Origin: Celeribacter naphthalenivorans
GTDB lineage: Bacteria; Pseudomonadota; Alphaproteobacteria; Rhodobacterales; Rhodobacteraceae
DNA length: 64,000 nt
Assembly: GCF_020524585.1 (NCBI RefSeq)
Contig: NZ_JAIVLK010000006.1
Span: forward strand, 306,094 to 370,093
Direction: 5' to 3'
Made by a program: the position numbers and the translations under genes. Below, piece by piece: positions 44,410-53,811 of this stretch. The notes under the pieces are model-generated. The model did no database searches, was not told where the DNA came from, and saw only the letters and a list, made by a program, of their open reading frames with translations. Position 1 is the stretch's first letter; every line of letters starts with the position of its first letter.

Positions 44410-44474
44410 TCGAAACCTGATCCGCTACGCGCGAAACAGCGTCTCCCTACGCTGAAAACATGACAAATTAAAGT

Positions 44475-44505
44475 GAAGGCGATCCTCGGGTCGCCTTTCT
44501 TTTTG
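44475..44505 (+). terminator. Rho-independent terminator after fumC
   Basis: GGCGATCC (44478-44485) pairs with GGGTCGCC (44488-44495 region, with one G-U pair) around a short loop, followed by TTTCTTTTT. It terminates fumC and separates it from the small secreted protein. Confidence 0.75.
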
Positions 44506-44564
44506 CGCGACGGAAGGCGGCGGGGAGGCCCGTATCAGAGGCTCAATCAAACAGGAGACAGTCT

Positions 44565-44873
44565 ATGAAATTCCTTCTTGCAGCCCCGCTTCTCATCTCC
44601 CTTGCCCTGCCCGCCACGGCACAGGGCCGTTTCCCGGTCGAAGACATCGCCAAAGACCTGGGCCTCACCAAACAGGAGTTGACCCAATGTTTCAAAGCCA
44701 ACCGTCCTTCGCGCGAAGAGATGAAAGCCGCGAAGCAACGTTACCAAGCCGGTGACGCCGCCGCCCCCGATGGGGCGCGCCCGGAAATGGTTGCCTGCGT
44801 CCAGACGCACAACCCGGAGATCACCACCGCGCGCTACGAAGAGGTGATGCGCTCCTACGCCCCTCAAAACTAA
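44565..44873 (+). CDS. Small secreted protein (102 aa)
   Basis: A signal peptide (FLLAAPLLISLALPATA, cleavage after ATA-Q) precedes an 80-residue mature domain with two Cys (TQCFKANRP and MVACVQTHN) about 40 residues apart that may form a disulfide. It starts with an AGGAGA ribosome-binding site. No known domain is recognised; it resembles small periplasmic proteins of unknown role. Confidence 0.72.
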   Translation: MKFLLAAPLLISLALPATAQGRFPVEDIAKDLGLTKQELTQCFKANRPSREEMKAAKQRYQAGDAAAPDGARPEMVACVQTHNPEITTARYEEVMRSYAPQN

Positions 44874-44958
44874 GGACAAATCTCGCTTAGCGAATGACCC
44901 GCGGGACTGTGATCGCCCGTGAGTCCTCAAAGCTCAAAACCTATGACAGTCTGGCGGC

Positions 44959-45939
44959 ATGTATCGTCGCCAGATTCTCACAGCCGCCTCTGCGGCCCTC
45001 GCCCTCACCGCCCTTCGCCCCGCCTGGGCGCAGGGCACGTCTCTCTCAGACACCGTGAACGGCCTCGATCAACTCCAGTCCCTGCAGGTGCAGCGCGGCT
45101 CTGAGGTGATTTTTGCCGAGGCCCCACGCGGCGGCGGGTTGGACCGGCTGACCAACATCAAAAGCTGTTCCAAAAGCCTCGTGGCGCTGTGCCTCGGCGA
45201 CGCGATTGCGTCAGGCGCCGTTCCCTCAATCACTGCCACGCTGGGCGAGGTTGCCCCCCGCCTCATTCCCGCCTCTGCTGACCCAAAGGTGCGCGACATC
45301 ACCTTGGAAAACCTCGTCAGCCTACGTGCAGGACTGGCCTCGACCTCCGGGCCGAATTACGGCGCCTGGGTCAATGCCGCGAACTGGAACAGCTACGCCC
45401 TGACCCGCGAGATGGAAGCCGAACCGGGCGGCCGAATGATCTATTCCAGCGGCAGCACCCATCTCTTGGGCGCCGCACTGTCCGAGGCCACCGGCGAGAC
45501 GCTTTTAACCCAGATGCGCCGCATCTTGGGCCAGCCTTTGGGCATCGAGATCCCGCCCTGGACCCGCGATCCGCAGGGCTATTACATGGGTGGCAATGAA
45601 ATGGCGCTCACGCCCCGCGCCATGTTGAGAATCGCCACAATGCTGCGCGATGGCGGCTGGTTCGAGGGTCGCGAGGTCCTGCCGCAAGCTTGGATCGAGG
45701 CCTCCACCACGGCCCGCACTCGCTCGCCCTGGTCCGGCATGTCCTATGGCTACGGCTGGTTCCTGAGCGATAGTGGTTACATCCTTGCGCGCGGCTACGG
45801 TGGCCAGATCATCGCCGCCCACCCGGAGCGCGATTTGGCTGTCGCGATCAGCTCAGACCCGAACCGCCCGGCGCGCTCAGAGGGCTATTTCGGCGCGCTG
45901 ATGGCGTTGTTGGACGGGCCGATTTTGGCACTGGCGTAA
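44959..45939 (+). CDS. Serine beta-lactamase-like hydrolase, exported
   Basis: A 326-residue class C beta-lactamase/esterase-fold enzyme. The leader MYRRQILTAASAALALTALRP (residues 1-21) is twin-arginine-like. The SxxK motif is SCSK near residue 74 and the YxN equivalent is YSSGSTHL near 160. The second half has MSYGYGWFLSDSGY and a RGYGGQII segment that occupies the KTG position. It is a likely periplasmic esterase or D-amino peptidase; true beta-lactamase action is not implied. Confidence 0.82.
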   Translation: MYRRQILTAASAALALTALRPAWAQGTSLSDTVNGLDQLQSLQVQRGSEVIFAEAPRGGGLDRLTNIKSCSKSLVALCLGDAIASGAVPSITATLGEVAPRLIPASADPKVRDITLENLVSLRAGLASTSGPNYGAWVNAANWNSYALTREMEAEPGGRMIYSSGSTHLLGAALSEATGETLLTQMRRILGQPLGIEIPPWTRDPQGYYMGGNEMALTPRAMLRIATMLRDGGWFEGREVLPQAWIEASTTARTRSPWSGMSYGYGWFLSDSGYILARGYGGQIIAAHPERDLAVAISSDPNRPARSEGYFGALMALLDGPILALA

Positions 45940-45968
45940 AACCCACCCTTGCGGTATCATTCCACCCC

Positions 45969-46154
45969 ATGAGCACCGATAACGTCACCAATCTGAACCA
46001 GTTTCGCAAACAGAAAGCCCGCGCAAACAAGCGCGCCGAGGGCGATCAGAATGCCGTGAAATTCGGTCGCACCAAGGCGCAAAAAGCCCTCGAAGAGGCG
46101 CAGAAGGCCAAGGCGAAATCGGAATTGGACGCACATAAGCGAGACGACACATGA
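45969..46154 (+). CDS. DUF4169 family protein
   Basis: A 61-residue basic, helical protein: NLNQFRKQKARANKRAEGDQ and FGRTKAQKALEEAQKAK are the family's charged repeats. Function unknown. Its stop overlaps the start of the next gene (ATGA), and the pair DUF4169 plus ribbon-helix-helix is common in Rhodobacterales, pointing to a linked function. Confidence 0.82.
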   Translation: MSTDNVTNLNQFRKQKARANKRAEGDQNAVKFGRTKAQKALEEAQKAKAKSELDAHKRDDT

Positions 46155-46396
46155 GCGCGCTCTTGATGGGCCGCCCGGTCAAACGCTCGCTGACTTTGCA
46201 CGGCCACCGCACCTCTGTGTCGCTCGAAGAACCGTTCTGGCGCGCCTTTCGCGGCATCGCCAAAGAGCGCGACATCCCAGTCAATGTGCTGGCCGCCGAA
46301 ATCGACGAATTGCGCGGCGTGGACAGCGGGTTGGCCTCGGCGATCCGGGTCTATGTGCTCGATTACACTCAGAAAAAAGCCCAACTGGGCGATTGA
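46151..46396 (+). CDS. Ribbon-helix-helix domain protein
   Basis: An 81-residue protein with the pattern RSLTLHGHRTSVSLEEPFW as the beta strand and helices in AFRGIAKERDIPVNVLAAE, matching the RHH_4 group of DNA-binding proteins. It is coupled to the DUF4169 gene by an ATGA overlap. Its last 28 bases overlap head-on the end of the phytoene/squalene synthase-like gene. Confidence 0.82.
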   Translation: MSALLMGRPVKRSLTLHGHRTSVSLEEPFWRAFRGIAKERDIPVNVLAAEIDELRGVDSGLASAIRVYVLDYTQKKAQLGD

Positions 46397-47148
46397 GACG
46401 CCACAGCCAGCCGCAAGGATTTGCGCGCGGGTCCCTGCCCCAACCGCCCATCTAAAACCGCATCCGGGTCTTTTGCCGCCTGCTTCAGAACCGGCAAATG
46501 CATCACCGCGTCGATCATCGGCGCGCGGGCGGTTTTGGTCAATTTGCCCAATTTCTGCGCGCCCCAACGGCCCTGTTCCAAGGCCTCTTTTGCAAGCTCC
46601 GAGACCGCTTCAGGGCGACCGTCAACGAGCGGAATCCGCCCCGCCGATTGCAACCCCGGAATGGCCATCAGATAGCGCGCCAAGCCACCCGCGTAGCCCA
46701 GAGCATTAAGCGCTTTGGTCGCGGATTCCGGTGCACCAAGCAGACGGGCTGCGAGGTGCATCGGGATGGCGTAGCTGTTGTGCAGATAGGTCCGAAGGGC
46801 CGCCGCATCCTCATGCGGATCGCGGTAAATGTCCCATTGCCGCGCGGTCACCGTGGCATCCAAAGCCTGCGCCGAAGCCGTGTCCAACACCTGCGCCAAA
46901 GGCCCCGCCACCTCATGAGCGCGCGGCGCCTTGCCGTCGATTTTCTCCTGCAACACATCGCGCCAGAACTGCAACCGCATCTCGGCGATCATCGCTTCTT
47001 GCGTGACCCAAGGCGCCTTCGCGACCTCAAGACAAAAGGCATGGATCGGGAACAACACCTCGCGCGCGGCCAGAGGCGCGGCCATGGTGGCACGAAACCG
47101 GTCCTCATCGCCCTTTTGGACGATCTCTGCACAGGCCTGAACGCTCAT
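46369..47148 (-). CDS. Squalene/phytoene synthase family protein
   Basis: A 259-residue all-helical protein of the isoprenoid synthase class I fold. The pattern FCLEVAKAPWVTQEAMIAEMRLQFWRD resembles the first conserved region, but the DxxxD metal-binding pairs needed for catalysis are not obvious. It may be closer to the mitochondrial complex I assembly factor NDUFAF6, which shares the fold. The start MSVQACAE at 47148 lies one base from the previous stop. Confidence 0.78.
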   Translation of the reverse strand: MSVQACAEIVQKGDEDRFRATMAAPLAAREVLFPIHAFCLEVAKAPWVTQEAMIAEMRLQFWRDVLQEKIDGKAPRAHEVAGPLAQVLDTASAQALDATVTARQWDIYRDPHEDAAALRTYLHNSYAIPMHLAARLLGAPESATKALNALGYAGGLARYLMAIPGLQSAGRIPLVDGRPEAVSELAKEALEQGRWGAQKLGKLTKTARAPMIDAVMHLPVLKQAAKDPDAVLDGRLGQGPARKSLRLAVASQSPSWAFF

Positions 47149-47149
47149 A

Positions 47150-47698
47150 TCAAAAATTTCCTTCTGCGACCTGCACACAGGTCAGCCCGCTGTTGCGCCA
47201 CATGCGCACCACCTGATCGCGATCATCGAACACCAGATCCGCTCTGAACCCTGCGTCCTCAGCCTCGGCCATCAGGTCGGCCTTCACCAAATCGTCGCGG
47301 CGATAATCGCCATCTGCGCGCATGAATATGGCCGCATAGGGCACGTCGAACTGCTTGAGCCAGTCTTGGGTGACCCGCCGGCTTGCCGCGTCGCGCCCCG
47401 TCATCAAAACCACATTCCATCCCGCAGCATACAAGCGTTTGACCGCCGCAATCACCTCGGACATGGGCGCGTCGAGATGCATCGTGGATTTGAACGCTTT
47501 CCAATCTTTCGGTGTGCGTTCAAGAAAGCGGCGTCGATGGGCTATATCCGCCAGCGTGCCGTCAATATCGCAATAAAGCGTCCCGACATCCGGCACATAG
47601 ATATCAACCGGCCCCAGATGCACGTCCTGCATCCGCAGAATGTCATCCGCCTCAGGCGCACCTGCCGATGGCGGCCGAAAGAAAGCACGCTCCGTCAT
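47150..47698 (-). CDS. HAD family phosphatase, polynucleotide 3'-phosphatase-like
   Basis: A 182-residue HAD-fold protein. The nucleophile loop is YCDIDGTLADIAHRR (about residues 42-56), motif II VVLMTGRDAA and motif III LVFDDRDQVV. This order and length match the PNKP 3'-phosphatase-like group that cleans nucleic acid 3' ends, but a nucleotide or sugar phosphate substrate is equally possible. It ends one base before the squalene synthase-like start, so the two are co-transcribed. Confidence 0.82.
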   Translation of the reverse strand: MTERAFFRPPSAGAPEADDILRMQDVHLGPVDIYVPDVGTLYCDIDGTLADIAHRRRFLERTPKDWKAFKSTMHLDAPMSEVIAAVKRLYAAGWNVVLMTGRDAASRRVTQDWLKQFDVPYAAIFMRADGDYRRDDLVKADLMAEAEDAGFRADLVFDDRDQVVRMWRNSGLTCVQVAEGNF

Positions 47699-47707
47699 TC
47701 TGCCCCC

Positions 47708-49348
47708 TCATTCCGCCCCAAGCGCCGTCGCACCGTCGCGCAAAAGTTTCCACAGCACCGCATCCAAAAGCGCCTCGAAGGAGGCGTCGATTATGTTCGA
47801 GGACACGCCCACGGTGGACCAGCGGCGGCCCAGACTGTCCTCGTGATCAATGATGACACGGGTGCGCGCCTCGGTGCCGCCATTGGTGATCCGGACTTTA
47901 AAATCAACGAGTTCCATGTCGGAGATCAGTTCGGAATATGGCCCGAGATCTTTCACCAGCGCTTTTGAGAGGGCGTTCACAGGCCCGCCGTCGTTGCCGT
48001 CGGCCATGATGCCTTCGGAGACCGACAGGTGGCGTTCTCCGGCGATATTGACCACGACCGTGACCTCGGAGAGATGGATTTCGCGGCCTTTTGCATCGCG
48101 GCGGCGTTCGACCGTAGCGCGGTAGCGCTCGACCTCGAAAAACGCAGGCATGAGGCCCAATTCGCGACGCGCTTCGAGTTCAAAGGAGGCCTGCGCGGTG
48201 TCGTAGGAATAGCCCTCGCTTTCGCGCTGTTTGATGCGCTCAAGAATGCGGCCAAGGTCGGCCCGTTCCGACACCTCAAGCCCCATATCCGCCAAACGCG
48301 AGCGCAGGTTCGATTGTCCCGCTTGATTGGACATCGGCACGATCCGCGCGTTGCCGACGGTTTCGGGCGGGATGTGTTCGTAGGTGGTCGGGTCCTTGAG
48401 AATGGCCGAGGCATGAAGCCCCGCCTTATGCGCAAAGGCCGAAGCGCCGACGTAAGGCGCGGAGCGCAGCGGCACCCGGTTCAGGATGTCGTCGAGCATG
48501 CGCGAGGTCTTGACGAGGCTCTTCAGGGCGTCCTCCGTGACCCCTGTGTCGAGCGTCGACTTATACGGATCTTTCAACAGGAATGTCGGGATCAACGTCA
48601 TCAAATTGGCATTGCCACAGCGCTCGCCGAGGCCGTTCAATGTCCCCTGCACCTGCCGCGCGCCGGCGTTGATGGCGGCGAGGCTGTTGGCGACGGCGTT
48701 GCCGGTGTCGTCATGGGTGTGAATGCCCAGATGTGCGCCGGGAATGCCCGCCTCGATGACTTTGAGCGTGATCTGATAGACCTCACTGGGCAGCGCGCCG
48801 CCGTTGGTGTCGCAAAGCACGATCCAGCGCGCGCCAGCCTTGTAGGCGGCCTGACAACAGGCGATCGCATAGTCCGGGTTGGCCTTAAAGCCGTCAAAGA
48901 AATGCTCGGCATCGAACAGCGCCTCGCGGCCTTGCGCCACCAGATGGGCGATGGATTTTTCGATGTTCTCGATGTTTTCCTCAAGCGTGATTCCGAGCGC
49001 CGTGGTGACGTGGAAATCATGGGTCTTGCCGACGAGACAGACGGAGTCCGTGCCCGCGTTCAACACGCCCGCGAGCACCTCGTCATTCTCGGCGGAGCGC
49101 CCGGCGCGTTTGGTCATGCCGAAGGCGGTGAAACGGGCTTTGGTCTTGGGCGCGTCGGCGAAGAATTCGCTGTCGGTCGGATTGGCGCCGGGCCAGCCCC
49201 CCTCGATGTAATCGACGCCGAGATGGTCGAGCGCATCGGCGATCAGGTGCTTTTCCTCGGTGGAGAATTGCACGCCTTGGGTCTGCTGGCCGTCGCGGAG
49301 TGTGGTGTCGTAGAGGTAGAGGCGGTCTTTGGTGCTGGCTGTGGTCAT
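47708..49348 (-). CDS. cimA: Citramalate synthase
   Basis: A 546-residue enzyme of the LeuA/CimA family joining acetyl-CoA and pyruvate to citramalate, first step of a threonine-independent isoleucine route. The N-terminal TIM barrel shows YDTTLRDGQQTQGVQFS and LGIHTHDDTGNAVANSLAAI, the linker and C-terminal regulatory domain follow. The start overlaps the cysS stop by one base (TGATG). Related long members can act as 2-isopropylmalate or homocitrate synthase, but the pattern fits CimA. Confidence 0.92.
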   Translation of the reverse strand: MTTASTKDRLYLYDTTLRDGQQTQGVQFSTEEKHLIADALDHLGVDYIEGGWPGANPTDSEFFADAPKTKARFTAFGMTKRAGRSAENDEVLAGVLNAGTDSVCLVGKTHDFHVTTALGITLEENIENIEKSIAHLVAQGREALFDAEHFFDGFKANPDYAIACCQAAYKAGARWIVLCDTNGGALPSEVYQITLKVIEAGIPGAHLGIHTHDDTGNAVANSLAAINAGARQVQGTLNGLGERCGNANLMTLIPTFLLKDPYKSTLDTGVTEDALKSLVKTSRMLDDILNRVPLRSAPYVGASAFAHKAGLHASAILKDPTTYEHIPPETVGNARIVPMSNQAGQSNLRSRLADMGLEVSERADLGRILERIKQRESEGYSYDTAQASFELEARRELGLMPAFFEVERYRATVERRRDAKGREIHLSEVTVVVNIAGERHLSVSEGIMADGNDGGPVNALSKALVKDLGPYSELISDMELVDFKVRITNGGTEARTRVIIDHEDSLGRRWSTVGVSSNIIDASFEALLDAVLWKLLRDGATALGAE

Positions 49349-50781
49349 CAAAGTAGCCCCTCAAGTTTCGCCGCATCGAAGTTGGGGCCCGCATCAAGTT
49401 CCACGCCAGCTTTAGACATACGCACCTCGACACCCGCGTCCAAGAGCGCGGTTTTCATCGCGTCGACGGCGGAGAAGTCTTTGGTTTCCATGGCGGATTG
49501 GCGCAGGGCGAAGAGATGATCGGCGTAGGTGGTGAGGTCAATTAACTTCCCAACAGCGCCCTCGAAAACCCAAGCCCCCATATTTGCTCTGTCCTCTAAA
49601 AGACCGAGCAAACGTGCGGAAGCAACAAAGTCTTCCACCTCATCAGGTGGAGTATCGTGCCGTTGCTGATTTTGAATTTTCTTCGCCATTTCATGAAGGA
49701 CAGAGATAGCTTTCGACGTATTCAAGTCATCGGCAATGGCTTCCAGAACCCGTGGATCAGCGTTTCCAGTTCCGAGAGCGCTGCTCCCCAGGCTTCGCCA
49801 CTTCTTCAAAGTCGCCTTCGCCTGCTCCGCCTTCTCCGCCGTCCAGTCCATCGGCTTGCGGTAATGTGTCGAGAGGAACACAAAGCGGATTACTTCCCCC
49901 GGCACGCCCGGCATCCCGTCATGACCATCCAACAAATCCCGCACGGTGAAGAAATTGCCCAGAGACTTGGACATTTTCTTGCCCTCGACCTGCAACATCT
50001 CGTTGTGCAGCCAATAGCGCGCGAAGCCGCCCTGCGGATGGGCGCAGCAGCTCTGCGCAATCTCGTTTTCATGGTGCGGGAACATCAAGTCGTTGCCGCC
50101 GCCGTGAATGTCGAAACTCTCACCCAAAAGCTCATAAGACATCGCCGAGCATTCAATGTGCCAGCCCGGACGCCCCCGGCCCCACGGGCTGTCCCAGCCC
50201 GGCAGCTCGTCCGACGACGGTTTCCACAGCACGAAATCCATCGGGTTGCGTTTGTAGGGTGCCACTTCGACGCGGGCGCCCGCGATCATATCGTCGATGG
50301 AGCGGCCCGAGAGTTTGCCGTAGTCCTTATAGCTCTCGACGGAAAACAGCACATGGCCCTCTGCGGCATAGGCGTGGCCTTTCGCAATCAGCCCTTCGAT
50401 CATCGAAATCATCGCGCCGATGAATTCGGTCGCCCGCGGCATCTGGTCGGGGTCCATTGCCCCCACCGCGCGCATGTCGTCGAGATACCACCCGGTCGTC
50501 TCGTCGGTGATCTCGCGGATCGAGCGCCCACTCTCCGCCGCGCGCGCGTTGATCTTGTCATCCACGTCGGTGAAGTTGCGCACATAGGTGACGTGATCCG
50601 GCCCATAGACATGGCGCAACAGCCGGTAGAGCACATCGAACACGATCACAGGCCGCGCGTTGCCGATATGGGCGCGGTCGTAAACCGTCGGACCACAGAC
50701 ATACATCCGCACATTGTTCGGGTCGATCGGCTCGAAAATCTCTTTCTTGCGCGTTTTCGAATTGGTGAGCTTGATGGTCAT
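49348..50781 (-). CDS. cysS: Cysteinyl-tRNA synthetase
   Basis: A 477-residue class I synthetase. [15 protein letters not shown] (HIGH-type, residues about 28-43), the zinc ligands in the WHIECSAMS and HHENEIAQS segments, and [11 protein letters not shown] (KMSKS) are present. It charges tRNA-Cys. Bases from about 49540 to 49770 look clearly less GC-rich than the flanks, as if this part came from a diverged allele. cimA follows with a one-base overlap. Confidence 0.96.
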   Translation of the reverse strand: MTIKLTNSKTRKKEIFEPIDPNNVRMYVCGPTVYDRAHIGNARPVIVFDVLYRLLRHVYGPDHVTYVRNFTDVDDKINARAAESGRSIREITDETTGWYLDDMRAVGAMDPDQMPRATEFIGAMISMIEGLIAKGHAYAAEGHVLFSVESYKDYGKLSGRSIDDMIAGARVEVAPYKRNPMDFVLWKPSSDELPGWDSPWGRGRPGWHIECSAMSYELLGESFDIHGGGNDLMFPHHENEIAQSCCAHPQGGFARYWLHNEMLQVEGKKMSKSLGNFFTVRDLLDGHDGMPGVPGEVIRFVFLSTHYRKPMDWTAEKAEQAKATLKKWRSLGSSALGTGNADPRVLEAIADDLNTSKAISVLHEMAKKIQNQQRHDTPPDEVEDFVASARLLGLLEDRANMGAWVFEGAVGKLIDLTTYADHLFALRQSAMETKDFSAVDAMKTALLDAGVEVRMSKAGVELDAGPNFDAAKLEGLL

Positions 50782-50973
50782 AAGCTAGTCCCTCAGGGTG
50801 TCCCCCGCGGGCTTATCAGCTTCCATTTCAGGTGAAAAGAGACCGGACCCGCGCGACGATGTCAGCGGATAATGCAGCAGCCAATAATGATGGTGGCACG
50901 GTTGGTCATGCGGTTCTTGTAGCGCGGGTTTTCCGGCTTGCAAAGCCCTCTTGTGAGGGTCAGGGTGACGCCT

Positions 50974-51792
50974 ATGACCCAGACGACATTCAGAGACCTC
51001 CACCGCCCCGGCCAGCCCTTTATCCTCGCCAACGCCTGGGACGCCGGATCGGCGCGCGTGTTGGCGGGACTGGGCGCGCAGGCGATTGCCACCTCCTCGG
51101 CCGCACAGGCCTTTACCCTCGGGCGCCCGGATGGCGGCACGCTGACCCGCGACGAGGCGCTGGCTCATGCCCAAGACCTCGTGGCCGCCGTCTCCGTGCC
51201 GGTCTCTGGCGATTTCGAGAACGGGTTTTCCAATGATCCCGATGAGGTCGCGCGGACCGTAAAACTGGCCTATGAGGCTGGATTGTCAGGAATTTCCATC
51301 GAAGACACGGCCTTCCCCAACGCAGGTGCGCGGGAGTTTGATCTGGCGGTCGACTGCATCAAAGCTGCCGTGAGCGCCGCCCGCGCCCTGCCCGGTGATT
51401 TCGTCCTCGTGGCGCGCGCCGACGGGGTGATGAATGGCGATTACGATCTCAATGAGGCCCTGCGGCGCCTCCGGGCCTTTGACGCGGCGGGGGCGGATTG
51501 CCTCTACGTGCCCTGTCCCGGCACCATCGAGGATCTGAAAACCGTGGTGGCGGCGACCAAGAAACCAGTGAACGCCCTGCCCGTCGGCCCGCTGCAAAAC
51601 CTCACCCGCGCCGATTTCGCCGCCCTCGGCGTGGCGCGCATTTCGCTTGGCTCTTTGCTGGCGCGGTCGATCCACGAGCGGCTGATTTCGAACGCCGAAG
51701 ACATCCTGAGCCAAGGCGTCTTTTCCACCTGCACCCCCGCCGGATCGGACCGGGTGGATGCGCTTCTCGCCAAAGGAGCCCGCCATGAGTGA
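50974..51792 (+). CDS. Isocitrate lyase/PEP mutase family protein
   Basis: A 272-residue TIM-barrel enzyme: ILANAWDAGSARVLAGLGA, GDFENGFSNDP, GISIEDTAFP and LVARADGVMN are family motifs holding the metal and substrate sites. It resembles the oxaloacetate decarboxylase / methylisocitrate lyase subgroup, but it lacks the KKCGH of true isocitrate lyase, so the substrate is open. The start MTQTTFRD at 50974 is preferred. It is divergent from cysS and its end overlaps mazG by 8 bases. Confidence 0.85.
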   Translation: MTQTTFRDLHRPGQPFILANAWDAGSARVLAGLGAQAIATSSAAQAFTLGRPDGGTLTRDEALAHAQDLVAAVSVPVSGDFENGFSNDPDEVARTVKLAYEAGLSGISIEDTAFPNAGAREFDLAVDCIKAAVSAARALPGDFVLVARADGVMNGDYDLNEALRRLRAFDAAGADCLYVPCPGTIEDLKTVVAATKKPVNALPVGPLQNLTRADFAALGVARISLGSLLARSIHERLISNAEDILSQGVFSTCTPAGSDRVDALLAKGARHE

Positions 51793-52627
51793 TGCCATTC
51801 ACAACGTCCCGCAAGGCATTGAACAGCTTTTGGAAATCATGCGTCGCCTGCGTGACCCGGAGGGCGGCTGCCCTTGGGATATCGAACAGGATTTCGCGAC
51901 CATCTCGCCCTATACTATTGAGGAGGCCTATGAGGTCGACGACGCCATCGCGCGTGGCGATATGGAGGATTTGAAATCCGAGCTGGGGGACCTGTTGTTC
52001 CAATCGGTGTTTCAGGCGCAAATTGCCGCTGACAAAGGACTTTTCGACTTTCACGACGTCGCGCAAGCCATTGCATCCAAAATGATTTCCCGTCATCCGC
52101 ATGTCTTTGGCGACGAGAGCAATCAAAAGTCGCCGGAGCAGCAGACCAAGGATTGGGAAAAGGAAAAAGCCAAGGAGCGTGCGCGCCGTGGGGAGACCCG
52201 TGTGCTCGACGGCGTGGCCATGGGCCTGCCTGCTTTGATGCGCGCGCAGAAGCTACAAAAGCGTGCGGCGCGGGTGGGCTTTGACTGGCCGGACACCTCC
52301 CATGTTCTGGACAAAATCCGCGAAGAAGCCGCCGAATTGGAAGAGGCGCGCGACAGGTTGACGAAAGACGAGGTCTTCGAGGAATTCGGCGATTTGCTCT
52401 TTGTTGTGGTCAATCTGGGGCGGCATTTGGGGGTGGATGCCGAGGAGGCTCTACGTGCCTGCAGCGCGAAATTTACACGTCGTTTCAATGCAGTTGAAGA
52501 CGATCTTAAAGCAATTGGAAAGACGCCTGCGGACAGCGATCTGGCCGAGATGGATGCGCTTTGGGACAAAGCGAAGGCTCGCGAGAAGGCCGCTAAGAAA
52601 GCAAGCGTGATCGGCGAGACCACTTGA
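51785..52627 (+). CDS. mazG: Nucleoside triphosphate pyrophosphohydrolase MazG
   Basis: A 280-residue all-alpha enzyme with two MazG repeats: GGCPWDIEQDFATISPYTIEEAYEV with ELGDLLFQ in the first, and RVGFDWPD ... REEAAELEEARDR with EEFGDLLFVVVNLGRH in the second. It hydrolyses (d)NTPs to monophosphates and pyrophosphate, cleaning the nucleotide pool. The ATG overlaps the previous gene by 8 bases. Confidence 0.94.
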   Translation: MSDAIHNVPQGIEQLLEIMRRLRDPEGGCPWDIEQDFATISPYTIEEAYEVDDAIARGDMEDLKSELGDLLFQSVFQAQIAADKGLFDFHDVAQAIASKMISRHPHVFGDESNQKSPEQQTKDWEKEKAKERARRGETRVLDGVAMGLPALMRAQKLQKRAARVGFDWPDTSHVLDKIREEAAELEEARDRLTKDEVFEEFGDLLFVVVNLGRHLGVDAEEALRACSAKFTRRFNAVEDDLKAIGKTPADSDLAEMDALWDKAKAREKAAKKASVIGETT

Positions 52628-52679
52628 CCTGAGCGTTTTAGTCAGATTTAACGAGCGGGACCAATCAAAGGAAGTCCCA

Positions 52680-53696
52680 ATGACCGCGCTCAAACTCGCT
52701 CTTCCCCTAACGCTCCCCCTGTCTCTCTTGGCCTCTTCTGCTTTTGCAGACGTCAATGTCTATTCCTATCGCCAGCCGGAGCTGATCCAGCCGCTGGTCG
52801 ATGCGTTCACCGAAGAAACCGGCATTCAGGTCAACGTGGCCTATCTGGTCGAAGGCCTCACAGAGCGCCTGAAGGCCGAGGGCGACCGCTCGCCCGCCGA
52901 CGTGATCCTGACCGTCGACATCTCGCGTCTGGCCGAGGCCGTGGACGCGGGCGTGACCCAGCCGCTGATGACCGAGACCTTGCAGCAAAACATCCCCGCC
53001 GAATTCCATGACCCGGAAGGCAACTGGTGGGGTGTGACCTCGCGCGCGCGGATCGTTTACGCCTCGAAAGAGCGCGTCGCAGAGGGCGAAGTGACCACCT
53101 ACGAAGACCTCGCCGATCCGAAATGGAAAGGCCGCATCTGCACCCGCTCCGGCATGCACACCTATATGATCGGCCTGACCTCCGCCTATCTCGCGCATCA
53201 CGGCCCCGAGGAAACCAAAGCCTGGCTCGAAGGCCTCAAGGCCAACCTCGCCCGCAAACCCCAGGGCAACGATCGCGCACAGGTCAAGGCGATCTGGGCT
53301 GGCGAATGCGACATCTCGCTGGGCAACACCTATTACATGGGCGAAATGCTGGCCGATGAGGAACAGCAGGAATGGGCCAACTCCGTGCGCCTCGATTTCC
53401 CGCGTTTTGACGTAGACGGCGGCGGCACGCATGTGAACATCTCCGGCGTTGCGCTGACGAAATCGTCGAAGAACACCGAGGAAGCCGTTCAATTCATTGA
53501 ATTCCTGACCTCCAAACACGCGCAGGAAATCTACGCCGAGGTGAATTCCGAATACCCCGTCGTGCCGGGCACCGAGGCCTCCGAGCTGGTGAAAAGCTGG
53601 GGCGATCTGCACCCGGACAACATCCCTCTGGCGCGTCTCGCCGAAGAACGCGCCGAAGCCCTGCGTCTGACCGAAGAGGTCGATTACGACGGCTGA
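52680..53696 (+). CDS. Periplasmic Fe(III)-binding protein (FutA/AfuA type)
   Basis: A 338-residue secreted protein with signal peptide LTLPLSLLASSAFA. The mature part begins DVNVYSYRQPELIQPL, characteristic of ferric-ion binding proteins; a paired-tyrosine loop NTYYMGEM is near residue 220 and would ligate iron. A permease and ATPase are not adjacent, so this is another orphan binding protein here. Terminator-like hairpins follow. Confidence 0.9.
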   Translation: MTALKLALPLTLPLSLLASSAFADVNVYSYRQPELIQPLVDAFTEETGIQVNVAYLVEGLTERLKAEGDRSPADVILTVDISRLAEAVDAGVTQPLMTETLQQNIPAEFHDPEGNWWGVTSRARIVYASKERVAEGEVTTYEDLADPKWKGRICTRSGMHTYMIGLTSAYLAHHGPEETKAWLEGLKANLARKPQGNDRAQVKAIWAGECDISLGNTYYMGEMLADEEQQEWANSVRLDFPRFDVDGGGTHVNISGVALTKSSKNTEEAVQFIEFLTSKHAQEIYAEVNSEYPVVPGTEASELVKSWGDLHPDNIPLARLAEERAEALRLTEEVDYDG

Positions 53697-53722
53697 GCCT
53701 TTGATCTCATGTGATCTCACGC

Positions 53723-53743
53723 GGTGAGGCCCCGGGCCTCGCC
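53723..53743. terminator. GC-rich hairpin after the Fe-binding protein gene
   Basis: GGTGAGGCCC and GGGCCTCGCC form a 10-bp stem with one G-U pair and an almost absent loop, 27 bp after the stop. There is no T-run, so termination would depend on the stem strength alone. Confidence 0.45.
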
Positions 53744-53774
53744 GCATCGGCGCATCGGCGCCACACGCCCTCCA

Positions 53775-53805
53775 GATTTGACCAAACACTCAATTTGGTC
53801 AAATC
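53775..53805. repeat. Perfect 12-bp inverted repeat between Fe-binding protein and GNAT genes
   Basis: GATTTGACCAAA (53775-53786) and TTTGGTCAAATC (53794-53805) are exact complements across the loop CACTCAA. No T-run follows on the plus strand. It sits just before a TTGACA element at 53812, so it could be a repressor site or an RNA hairpin; its position fits either an operator for the GNAT gene or a second terminator of the upstream gene. Confidence 0.65.
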
Positions 53806-53811
53806 GACAGA

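Noticed and set aside
48029..49519. A 496-codon plus-strand frame opposite cimA and cysS
   Set aside because: It is a shadow; the minus-strand genes overlap by one base and have full signatures.
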